In this document: piece by piece, positions 54,483 through 62,069 of the stretch | Layout of the letters: each line of letters starts with the position of its first letter | How positions within the stretch are numbered: position 1 is the stretch's first letter | DNA from: Parabacteroides sp. FAFU027 | GTDB taxonomy: Bacteria; Bacteroidota; Bacteroidia; Bacteroidales; UBA7332 | Direction: 5' to 3' | Assembly: GCF_022808675.1 (NCBI RefSeq) | Contig: NZ_JAKZKV010000008.1 | Span: 190,711-254,710 of the forward strand | DNA: 64,000 nt | The notes under the pieces: model-generated | The model's input: the letters and a program-made list of their open reading frames with translations, nothing else | What the model was told of the DNA's origin: nothing | Databases searched by the model: none | Position numbers and translations under genes: made by a program

Positions 54483-56159
54483 TTACAATAAACTTTTGCG
54501 ACCGGCCAACGTATCGTGGTTGTTTTTCAGCTCCTTCCAGTTTACTTTTTTCTTCGGGTCAATGCCGTTGATGTATTTCTCGATATTGGTATAACCATCA
54601 CCGTTGCAATCCTTGATGGCATCAGATGGGTCTTTCGGATTCAATCCGTATTTTATTTCCCAGGCATCCGGCATACCATCATTGTCAGTGTCAACGATCG
54701 GAGTTCCTTTGTATTCAGGATACCCACCTACCTGATTTGGAGTGGTGATGATGCCTTTTTTATAAGAATCAGCCGGAAGGCGACGTTTCACATATTTCTT
54801 TGCAACATCAGGATAATCACCTTCTACATATTCGATTTTCCCGGTGCGTACCTGTCGAACGATGCGTTCATCCACCTTATCACGTTTAGGGAAAGTCGCT
54901 CCCACGTTATTCATAACAAATTCGAAGGCCTCTTTAGCCGACATGATTTTAGCAATCGGACCGAATGGAAAAGGTTTGTCCACCTTGATCTGGTCTTTAA
55001 ATTCACCGGCATTCGGCAGACTTTCGATTTGTACACCACCGTTCCAGTTGTCTTTCGTAATTTGAGGATAGCCCTCCATGATGTTGCCGTTTACATAGGC
55101 TTTGCCATAAAGGTCTTTATTTTCCTTGCTACGACCCGACTCTGGCTTCAGAATTCTCCAGCCGGGAGCTTCTTTCATCGTGATAGGGCCTGGTTTGTAG
55201 TAGTTGTTGATGATGTTGTAAAGGCTTTTGTTATCTCCGCCATCTACCGAACGATTCCACCAGTTGAAGATCACATTATTGACAAAATTAAAATCACCGT
55301 CCATGCCCACAGAGGCATTACGAGAAATATTACAAGCCCAGAGATTGCGGGCAAACATGCTGTTGTGACCACCAATTGTACTGCCGAATGCATGGTTGTA
55401 GGTATCCAGTCCTTCAGAGGAAATACAGTTCTGGATGGTAATATTTACAGTAGGAAGTTTCAGTTTCTTCGTTGCACCTTCAGGTAAAAAAAGATGACGG
55501 TAAGCCGAAAGGTTTTCATCCAATCCCCAACTGACAGAACAGTGGTCATAGATTGTGTTACCGATAACATCACCACTCAAAGCGTCATCCCGGTTGCCCA
55601 CGTAAGTGGCCCCGCGACGGAAACGCATGTGGCGAATCACCACGTCGTGAGTATCGATATTGAAGGATTCACCCGCCACACAAATACCATCGCCCGGAGC
55701 AGTCTGTCCGGCAATCGTGATATAAGGAGCACGTACCGAAACCGGAGTTTTCAGCCAGATAATCCCCGAAACATTGAAAACAATCACACGGGCGCCACCG
55801 GTTTCAACGGCTTCGCGCAACGAACCGGGTCCGCTATCAGCCAGCGTATTCACTACGATCACCTTTCCACCGCGGCCGCCGGGAGTAAATGCTCCGCCCC
55901 CTTCGGCTCCGGGGAATGCAGGAATTGCTGATTTAACTAAATCGGATGGTTGGGATGCGCCGGGCACGTAAGGACGTCCGTGTTTGGCTTGCTCCATGAT
56001 TACAGGATAGGCTTTTGCAAATGCAGAATCAGAACGACGCTGAAATGCATCGAGGTACGCCTGAGCTTCTGCTTTTTCATTATCGGGAATGATCGGATAC
56101 TGGGCCAACAACGACATGGGAAGTACGACCAGCAAAATAAGTAGAATTGTGTTCTTCAT
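54483..56159 (-). CDS. secreted PL1-type pectate lyase, second of a tandem pair
   Basis: The 558-residue exported protein has an N-terminal helical lead (about 20-85), then the lyase opening AFPGAEGGGAFTPGGRGG. Beta-helix coils follow: NTLADSGPGSLREAVETGG, APYITIAGQTAPGDGICVAG, VVIRHMRFRRGATYVG and YDHCSVSWGLDENLSAYRH. NLWACNISRNASVG holds the Arg placed like the catalytic base. The C-terminus has DTDNDGMPDAWEIKYGLNP and DCNGDGYTNIEKYINGIDP, calcium-binding dockerin-like turns. It is closely similar along its full length to the product of the next gene (56227-57921), so the two arose by duplication. The substrate is polygalacturonan or rhamnogalacturonan. Confidence 0.87.
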   Translation of the reverse strand: MKNTILLILLVVLPMSLLAQYPIIPDNEKAEAQAYLDAFQRRSDSAFAKAYPVIMEQAKHGRPYVPGASQPSDLVKSAIPAFPGAEGGGAFTPGGRGGKVIVVNTLADSGPGSLREAVETGGARVIVFNVSGIIWLKTPVSVRAPYITIAGQTAPGDGICVAGESFNIDTHDVVIRHMRFRRGATYVGNRDDALSGDVIGNTIYDHCSVSWGLDENLSAYRHLFLPEGATKKLKLPTVNITIQNCISSEGLDTYNHAFGSTIGGHNSMFARNLWACNISRNASVGMDGDFNFVNNVIFNWWNRSVDGGDNKSLYNIINNYYKPGPITMKEAPGWRILKPESGRSKENKDLYGKAYVNGNIMEGYPQITKDNWNGGVQIESLPNAGEFKDQIKVDKPFPFGPIAKIMSAKEAFEFVMNNVGATFPKRDKVDERIVRQVRTGKIEYVEGDYPDVAKKYVKRRLPADSYKKGIITTPNQVGGYPEYKGTPIVDTDNDGMPDAWEIKYGLNPKDPSDAIKDCNGDGYTNIEKYINGIDPKKKVNWKELKNNHDTLAGRKSLL

Positions 56160-56182
56160 TTGTTAGGGATGGTTTCTAATAT

Positions 56183-56215
56183 AAACCTGACAGGTCATGA
56201 AAACCTGTCAGGTTT
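56183..56215. repeat. 33-bp dispersed palindrome, copy 5
   Basis: Arms AAACCTGACAGGTCAT and TGAAAACCTGTCAGGTTT-type complement, between the two tandem pectate lyase genes. The arms match the GACAGG version of copy 4. Confidence 0.85.
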
Positions 56216-56226
56216 AATGATATGAA

Positions 56227-57921
56227 TTAGTTCAGACCGCCTTTTTTAGCCAGCGTGTCAAAGTTATTCTTGAAGTTAGTCCAATCTACTTTAGTTGTAG
56301 GATCGATTCCGTTGATGTATTTCTCGATGTTGGTGTAACCGTCACCGTTACAGTCTTTCACTGCGTCAGAAGCATCTTTCGGATTCAGACCGTATTTTAC
56401 TTCCCACTCGTCAGGCATACCGTCGTTGTCACTGTCTTTGAGCGGTTTTACGCTTTTATATACCGGATAGCCACCTACCTGAGCAATGTCAGTGATAATA
56501 CCTTGCTTGTAAGAATCTCTTGGATTCTGACGGTGTTTAAACTGTGGTTTACCGTCATCTTTGTATTTTTCGTTGTAAACGATTTTTCCGGTGCGAACCT
56601 CTTCTGTCACACGAGCATCAACTGCGTCGCGTTTTGGCAAGGTAGCCCCTGCATTTGCCAATACATGATCAAACACCTGGTTGGTAGGCATAATATTAAA
56701 TGTTGGCATTGGGAATGGTTCGTTATACTTCATGTCAGCAGTATATTTACCACAATCTTTTTCATCTTCTACCTGAACCCCACCATTCCAGTTGTCTTTA
56801 GTCACAGCGTCGTTACCTTCCATGATGTTACCGGTTACATAGCAACGGCCATACACTTTGTAACCCAATTTGCTACGGCCTGATTCCGGCTTCAGGATAC
56901 GGTTGCTGATAGGCTCACCTACAGGTGTTGCAGGACCTGGCTTGAAGTAGTTGTTGATGATATTGAATTGAGCGCGGTAGTCTCCACCATCGATAGAACG
57001 ACGCACCCAGTTAAATATAACGTTGTTGGCAAAGTTAAAGATTCCATACCAACCCACAGACGGATTACGACAAGCATTATTTGCCCACAGGTTACGAATG
57101 AACGAACAGTTTTCACCACCCAGTGTACTACCGAATGCGTGATTCCAGGTATCCAGTGATTCTGCAAAGATTGAGTTCTGAATAGTAATATTCACAGTCG
57201 GAAGTTTTTCTTCAGGGTGTTTACCGTTACCATCTGCATACATGTGGCGATACATGGACATGTTTTCATCCAATCCCCAACTTGCAGAAACGTGGTCAAT
57301 CATGATATTTCCCATTGGATTACCACCGATAGCGTCATCGCGACGACCTACCCATGTTTCACCACGACGGAAACGCATGTGACGGATCACAACATCGTGT
57401 GTATTTACCCAAAATGATTCTCCGGCTACGCAGATTCCATCACCGGGAGCTGTTTGTCCCGCAATGGTCACGTAAGGAGCACGAAGGATCAACGGCGATT
57501 TCAGGCGAATAATACCTGATACTTTGAATATGATGATACGTGCACCTCCGGTCTCACATGCCTCACGCAAAGAACCAGGCCCTTCATCAGCCAGTGTAGT
57601 TACAGCAATTACTTTGCCACCACGACCTCCGGCTGTGTATGCACCACCTCCTTCAGCACCGGGGAACGCAGGAATTCTTGCCTGATTCAAATCGGTAGGA
57701 CGGTGTGCCCAGGGAACGAACGGACGACCCGCCTGTGCTTCTTTCTGTACAATAGGATACGCAAAATTGTTCCAGATAGAATCAGAACGACGCTCTGTAG
57801 CTGCCATTAATGCTGCTGCTTTGTCCTGATCTTCTTTTGAGACCTGCGGATATTGAGCAAAAGCCGATTGACCGGCAAATGCCAACAACAAAAGTCCCAG
57901 AGAGATTACTCTTCTTTTCAT
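56227..57921 (-). CDS. secreted PL1-type pectate lyase, first of a tandem pair
   Basis: 564 residues with signal peptide MKRRVISLGLLLLAFAGQSA and the same layout as its neighbour: helical lead with a RRSDSIWN stretch, AFPGAEGGGAYTAGGRGG, beta-helix with PYVTIAGQTAPGDGICVAG, RHMRFRRGETWVG and DHVSASWGLDENMSMYRH, then NLWANNACRNPSVG. It has the same pair of calcium-type turns at the end (DSDNDGMPDEWEVKYGLNP and DCNGDGYTNIEKYINGIDP). It is first in its transcription unit, with a 589-bp gap upstream that separates it from the divergent MFS gene. Small differences around the Arg (CRNPS against SRNAS) hint at different fine specificity. Confidence 0.88.
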   Translation of the reverse strand: MKRRVISLGLLLLAFAGQSAFAQYPQVSKEDQDKAAALMAATERRSDSIWNNFAYPIVQKEAQAGRPFVPWAHRPTDLNQARIPAFPGAEGGGAYTAGGRGGKVIAVTTLADEGPGSLREACETGGARIIIFKVSGIIRLKSPLILRAPYVTIAGQTAPGDGICVAGESFWVNTHDVVIRHMRFRRGETWVGRRDDAIGGNPMGNIMIDHVSASWGLDENMSMYRHMYADGNGKHPEEKLPTVNITIQNSIFAESLDTWNHAFGSTLGGENCSFIRNLWANNACRNPSVGWYGIFNFANNVIFNWVRRSIDGGDYRAQFNIINNYFKPGPATPVGEPISNRILKPESGRSKLGYKVYGRCYVTGNIMEGNDAVTKDNWNGGVQVEDEKDCGKYTADMKYNEPFPMPTFNIMPTNQVFDHVLANAGATLPKRDAVDARVTEEVRTGKIVYNEKYKDDGKPQFKHRQNPRDSYKQGIITDIAQVGGYPVYKSVKPLKDSDNDGMPDEWEVKYGLNPKDASDAVKDCNGDGYTNIEKYINGIDPTTKVDWTNFKNNFDTLAKKGGLN

Positions 57922-58066
57922 ACGTCAATAAAATTATTTAGTGTTTTGGCTACGCATGGAACTCGCATACAATGTGTTCTCTTTTTGGGAAACTCTAATG
58001 CATGCTCGTTTCATAATGGATATTTGATTTTACAAGTGTAATAATTCAGACACATTTTTGAATATC

Positions 58067-58074
58067 CAAAATTA
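58067..58074 (-). promoter_or_regulatory. candidate -7 box for the pectate lyase operon
   Basis: TAATTTTG on the minus strand, about 145 bp before the first pectate lyase start. The rest of the gap 57922-58510 is AT-rich, with one repeated motif near the MFS gene (58423-58494) and nothing else that I recognise. Confidence 0.35.
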
Positions 58075-58422
58075 GAACCATTCTCCCACTCCGGGGTATA
58101 CAAATTATTAAAAAACAGTGCCGTATTATCAAGTGGCAATTTGTGTGATGATTTGATGCAAAAGCAGTAAGAAACTCAACAATATAACGCTTTGGCATAA
58201 ATAACCCTGTCTTGATCCTGACTTCTGCTCAATATTGCAAATTTTACAATTACATTCCGTGCAATAGCGCCATTCCCATCTAATATAACTAACAAACATT
58301 CAACATAATGTATTCTAACAAAAAGCGTTGCTTTATTGATCTGGCTAAATAATATATTTACCACTGAGATTACACCATTGTCAATTAGTGATTTGAAAAA
58401 GAGAAAAAAGCACTATCGTCAG

Positions 58423-58494
58423 AGGTAATAATTACTACTTTTACTTATTACCTTTTAGAATTAACCCTATTGCTGAAAAGGCATTTATTACCTT
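58423..58494 (+). promoter_or_regulatory. candidate operator upstream of the MFS gene
   Basis: AGGTAATA (58423-58430) and TATTACCT (58446-58453) form an inverted pair. TATTACCTT recurs at 58486-58494, exactly 40 bp after the first copy and 16 bp before the start codon. A regulator site is plausible but unproven. Confidence 0.25.
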
Positions 58495-58510
58495 ATCTCT
58501 TAAACTAAAC

Positions 58511-59752
58511 ATGCAACACAAAAAGTATTATCCCTGGATCGTCGTATCCTTACTTTGGTTCGTAGCTTTACTTAACTACATCGACAGACAAATGCTTGCC
58601 ACCATGAAACCGGCTATGATGGTGGATATTGCCGAACTGAAAACAGCTGAAAACTTCGGAATCCTGATGGCCATATTCCTCTGGGTATATGCAATCATGA
58701 GCCCCATTTCCGGTATCATCGCAGACCGCCTCAACCGTAAATGGCTTATCGTTGGAAGTCTATTCGTATGGTCTGGCGTGACACTGCTGATGGGAATGGC
58801 AAAAACATTTGACCAACTCTACGCCTTGCGGGCAATCATGGGAATCAGCGAAGCCTTTTACATACCGGCCGGACTATCACTAATAGCAGACTACCATCAG
58901 GGCAAAACCCGTTCAATAGCCGTTGGTATTCACATGACGGGGATTTATCTGGGCCAGGCACTTGGTGGATTTGGCGCAACAATCGCCGGAAGTTTTTCAT
59001 GGCAAACCACTTTTCACGCATTTGGACTGGTCGGGATTATCTACAGCGCTATTCTTGTCATATTCTTAAGGGAAAATAAAGCGTACACTATCACACCTGA
59101 GAAAACGAAATCATTGAGAAAAGGATTTTCCGAAATGTTTAAAGGCGTGGGCGTGCTATTGGGAAACCTATCTTTTTGGGTGATTCTGTTTTACTTTTCA
59201 GCGCCAAGCCTTCCGGGCTGGGCTACAAAAAACTGGTTACCGACTCTATTCTCCAATAACCTGCATATTAATATGGAGGAAGCCGGACCTCTGGCAACCA
59301 TCACCATTGCATTATCAGCTTTGATTGGAGTGCTTGTTGGCGGTGTGATTTCCGACCGTTGGGTGCAGAAGAATCTCCGTGGCCGCATTTTCACCGGCGC
59401 TATCGGACTGGCATTGACCATCCCAGCGGTCATGATGCTGGGATTCGGTGATAGCTTCTTTCTGATTTGGGGCGGTGCTTTGTGCTTCGGGTTCGGATTC
59501 GGAATGTTTGATGTGAATAACATGCCTATCCTCTGCCAGTTTGCATCGCCACGTTACCGAGCCACAGGCTACGGTCTGATGAATATGGCCGGCATCTCAT
59601 CCGGTGCACTCATTACCACATTTCTTGGCAAGTCAGCTGACTCCGGTCATTTGAGCCGGGACATTGCCTTTCTGGCAATCTTTGTTGTGGTTGCATTGGT
59701 ACTTCAACTACTCCTGCTTCATCCTAAAACAGCCAACAAAACTGACGATTAA
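58511..59752 (+). CDS. MFS transporter, hexuronate (ACS) type
   Basis: This 413-residue inner-membrane protein has 12 hydrophobic segments and the MFS loop motif IADRLNRKWLIVG between helices 2 and 3. The first helix NYIDRQMLATMKP and the ALRAIMGISEAFYIPAG region match the anion:cation symporter branch that includes ExuT, which uses Asp/Arg in the first helix. It probably imports galacturonate or unsaturated galacturonides set free by the lyases and uronidases. It is the only plus-strand gene here, divergent from the pectate lyase operon and convergent with the aldolase gene. Confidence 0.85.
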   Translation: MQHKKYYPWIVVSLLWFVALLNYIDRQMLATMKPAMMVDIAELKTAENFGILMAIFLWVYAIMSPISGIIADRLNRKWLIVGSLFVWSGVTLLMGMAKTFDQLYALRAIMGISEAFYIPAGLSLIADYHQGKTRSIAVGIHMTGIYLGQALGGFGATIAGSFSWQTTFHAFGLVGIIYSAILVIFLRENKAYTITPEKTKSLRKGFSEMFKGVGVLLGNLSFWVILFYFSAPSLPGWATKNWLPTLFSNNLHINMEEAGPLATITIALSALIGVLVGGVISDRWVQKNLRGRIFTGAIGLALTIPAVMMLGFGDSFFLIWGGALCFGFGFGMFDVNNMPILCQFASPRYRATGYGLMNMAGISSGALITTFLGKSADSGHLSRDIAFLAIFVVVALVLQLLLLHPKTANKTDD

Positions 59753-59772
59753 AATTTTAAATTCAACGAAAT

Positions 59773-59829
59773 ACAAAGGCGCAAAGATGCAAGGGATAAG
59801 AATCTACCTTTGCGTCTTTGCGCCTTCGC
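59773..59829. repeat. GCGCAAAG word inverted repeat
   Basis: ACAAAGGCGCAAAGATGCA (59773-59791) and its near complement ACCTTTGCGTCTTTGCGCC (59806-59824) form a hairpin after the MFS stop codon. The words are like those at 9311-9514 and 33342-33407. Confidence 0.75.
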
Positions 59830-59840
59830 ATTTAATAAAA

Positions 59841-59868
59841 AGTCCCACCGCCCGAAAGCGATGAGACT
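59841..59868. terminator. terminator between convergent genes
   Basis: AGTCCCACCGC (59841-59851) pairs with GCGATGAGACT (59858-59868) using two wobble pairs when read on the minus strand. It is flanked by A-rich DNA that becomes T-rich on that strand. Confidence 0.55.
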
Positions 59869-59895
59869 ATATAATCAATTATTTAGAGCCTGAAA

Positions 59896-60831
59896 TTACT
59901 CTTTCAGCGTAACGCCAAGATTCAATGCCTCAACAGCCTTGCGAACAATTTCGCGTTCGCGGGGAAGGAAGTGTTGGAATGGTTCAGCCAGTTTATCGCT
60001 GCAAATACCCAACAGTCCGAGTACACATTTCACCCCTTTCAGGTAGCTTGAGCCATATTGACCCACATTGTAAACAGCACGGCTGATAGCCAATACTTTC
60101 TGCTGCAATTCACGCACTTTTTCCAAATCACCAGCTACAGAAGCGTTGTACAGCTCCACATAAAGTGACGGGAACATATTTGCACCACCGTTTACACCAC
60201 CGTGAGCACCCAGCAATACTGATTCGGCAGTCATTTCCTCCGGTCCAACAAGTAAAGAAAACTCCGGCATATCACGCATCTCCTGACATACCGCCTGGAA
60301 ATAGGAACCGCTACCCGAACTGTCTTTGAAACCTACGATTTTAGGATTCTGAGCCAAAGTGCGGATAGTAGCCGGACTAAAACTTACTTTAGTGTGTACC
60401 GGCATGTTGTACAGGAACAACGGCAAAGGCAATTGTTCGGTCAGGTGTTTGTAGAAATCAGTCAACTCAGGCTGAGCAGTTGCATAGTAATACGGTGGAG
60501 CAGAAACCACTGCTGCAGCACCACAATCAGCCGCTTTTTTAGCCAGGTTAACGCTTTCAACAATTGAAGTATCGGTGATACCGACCAAAACCGGTACGCG
60601 ACCATCGACGATACGGCAGGTCTCTTCGATAACTTCGTGGCGAAGACGGTAGCTCAGGCTTTGCGCTTCACCGGTAGTACCCAGAATAAACAGACCATGA
60701 ACGCCTCCGGCAATCACGTGATTAATCAGGCGTTCGAAGCCCTCTTTATCCAATGTGTCGCTATCGAGCAACGGGGTTACCAACGGAGGTATAATCCCTT
60801 TCAAAGGGCGTGGTAAGGTTGAATTTGACAT
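59896..60831 (-). CDS. DapA-family aldolase/dehydratase
   Basis: About 311 residues, started at 60831 (MSNSTLPRPLKG) because the family fold begins there; an ATG 33 bp upstream would add an odd tail. The class I aldolase site is complete: GTTGE phosphate/carboxylate loop, Tyr in LFLYNMP (about 141) and the Schiff-base Lys in KIVGFKDSSGS (about 169). The subfamily includes dihydrodipicolinate synthase, N-acetylneuraminate lyase and 2-keto-3-deoxy sugar-acid aldolases or dehydratases. In a pectin locus a keto-deoxy sugar acid such as KDG, or an aldonic acid from galacturonate, is the likely substrate. It is cytoplasmic and lies 33 bp after the isomerase-fold gene. Confidence 0.82.
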   Translation of the reverse strand: MSNSTLPRPLKGIIPPLVTPLLDSDTLDKEGFERLINHVIAGGVHGLFILGTTGEAQSLSYRLRHEVIEETCRIVDGRVPVLVGITDTSIVESVNLAKKAADCGAAAVVSAPPYYYATAQPELTDFYKHLTEQLPLPLFLYNMPVHTKVSFSPATIRTLAQNPKIVGFKDSSGSGSYFQAVCQEMRDMPEFSLLVGPEEMTAESVLLGAHGGVNGGANMFPSLYVELYNASVAGDLEKVRELQQKVLAISRAVYNVGQYGSSYLKGVKCVLGLLGICSDKLAEPFQHFLPREREIVRKAVEALNLGVTLKE

Positions 60832-60864
60832 AACAGTATATTTTTGTTTGAATTGAATTATCAA

Positions 60865-61755
60865 TTATTTACCCTGAAACACCGATTTCAGATAGACGGC
60901 ATTTGCCCCATAGTTTTTCTTCACGTTGTGCACATCTTTCACATCACGCGAACGCTCCACGACCAACCAGCCGCTCCAGCCCATTTTATCCAATGTAGCC
61001 TTAACTTTGGACATATCTAGCTTTGAATCGTTTTGAATCCAGACACTGTCGGTATTCGAGACATGAATCTGGGCAATGCGATTTTTTCCAAATACTTTAA
61101 GTTCAGAGCAGATATCCCGGTTTCCGCTGATGATATTGGCAAAGTTCACGGTAGCTTTGATTGACCTGGAGCCCACTGCATCTAGTATTTTCACCATTTC
61201 AGATGCAGAAATCTGCGATTGAATACCAATCACCACCTTCGCTTTTTCAGCCATTTTTGCCACCTCTTTCAGACGCGCAATAACGGTAGATGTAAACTCC
61301 GGTGAAGTTACCAGATTGGGATTTTCAATCGGAAGAAAGCCTTCTTTCACCTTCATCAGCTTCATAGTTTCGATGGCTGTTCCCACCAGACGGACTGCAT
61401 CGGGACGTTTGGCAAATGACTGACCATAAAAGGCTGACATCGCGATAGTGGACATCTCCACTTTATATTTTGCAGCCTCTTTTCGGAATATAACCCGCAT
61501 GGAGTCTTCAACCAGTTTATTGTCAAAGTTTTCACGCGTACCCAGTCCACCCATGTCGACAGTCACTCCGTCTGCTCCGATTTCTGACGCGAGCTTAAAT
61601 TCGCCCAGCTTCTGACGTTTGAGAATCATCCAGTCACATACGGACACTTTATAGCGTTGTTTTTTTACAGAAAAAGCATTTTCGGGAAATAAGAAAAGCG
61701 AGCAAACCAACATCAATAATGCAGCCTGCCAAAAGGAAGTATTCGTGTTTTTCAT
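60865..61755 (-). CDS. exported xylose-isomerase-fold protein
   Basis: About 296 residues from the ATG at 61755 (seven codons after an earlier ATG), with a signal peptide MKNTNTSFWQAALLMLVCSL. The mature part has the sugar phosphate isomerase/epimerase TIM-barrel pattern: LASEIGADGVTVDMGGLG, VEMSTIAMSAFYG, LKEVAKMAEKAKVVIGIQSQ, INFANIISGNRD-like text, IAQIHVSNTDS and GWSGWLVVERSRDV. Export of this fold is common in Bacteroidota sugar loci but its role there is poorly known. It starts the two-gene unit with the aldolase, preceded by a candidate -7 box and array D. Confidence 0.75.
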   Translation of the reverse strand: MKNTNTSFWQAALLMLVCSLFLFPENAFSVKKQRYKVSVCDWMILKRQKLGEFKLASEIGADGVTVDMGGLGTRENFDNKLVEDSMRVIFRKEAAKYKVEMSTIAMSAFYGQSFAKRPDAVRLVGTAIETMKLMKVKEGFLPIENPNLVTSPEFTSTVIARLKEVAKMAEKAKVVIGIQSQISASEMVKILDAVGSRSIKATVNFANIISGNRDICSELKVFGKNRIAQIHVSNTDSVWIQNDSKLDMSKVKATLDKMGWSGWLVVERSRDVKDVHNVKKNYGANAVYLKSVFQGK

Positions 61756-61793
61756 TTCAATAGTTAATATCGTCACACAATGATTGACGAAAG

Positions 61794-61801
61794 CAAAAAT
61801 A
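61794..61801 (-). promoter_or_regulatory. candidate -7 box upstream of the isomerase-fold gene
   Basis: TATTTTTG on the minus strand fits TAnnTTTG, about 40 bp before the start. Array D lies 95-215 bp further upstream. Confidence 0.4.
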
Positions 61802-61895
61802 GAGGAGATTCAGTGGTGTAAGGTACACGTTTTCGCAAAAAAGAGGTAGAAATTGACAGTGTAAAAGAGACTGTACGCCTGTTGCTATAACCAAA

Positions 61896-62016
61896 TATAC
61901 GCCTATAATATATTGGGATATGCGACTGCCGTATATCAGGCTATGCGACTGTCGCATATTAGGCTATACGGGTGTCGCATATTCTAATATGCAGGTATCG
62001 AATACGAGGCTATACG
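61896..62016. repeat. 23-bp phased palindrome array (array D)
   Basis: TAT(A/G)C recurs at 61896, 61919, 61942, 61965, 61988 and 62011, exactly 23 bp apart. The best unit (61942-61958) is a perfect palindrome, TATGCGAC-T-GTCGCATA. Others keep the arms less well (TGCGACTGCCGTATA, TACGGGTGTCGCATA). The array lies between the terminator of the regulator gene and the promoter of the isomerase/aldolase unit. It accounts for most of the gap 61756-62069. Confidence 0.82.
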
Positions 62017-62023
62017 ACCATTG

Positions 62024-62068
62024 AATAAAAAAGAGAAGCCGCAGAAATGGATTTCCCTGCGGCTTCTC
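62024..62068 (-). terminator. terminator of the hybrid regulator gene
   Basis: A 12-bp perfect stem (GAGAAGCCGCAG at 62033-62044 with 62057-62068) is followed on the minus strand by a T-run, one base after the stop codon. Confidence 0.92.
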
Positions 62069-62069
62069 A

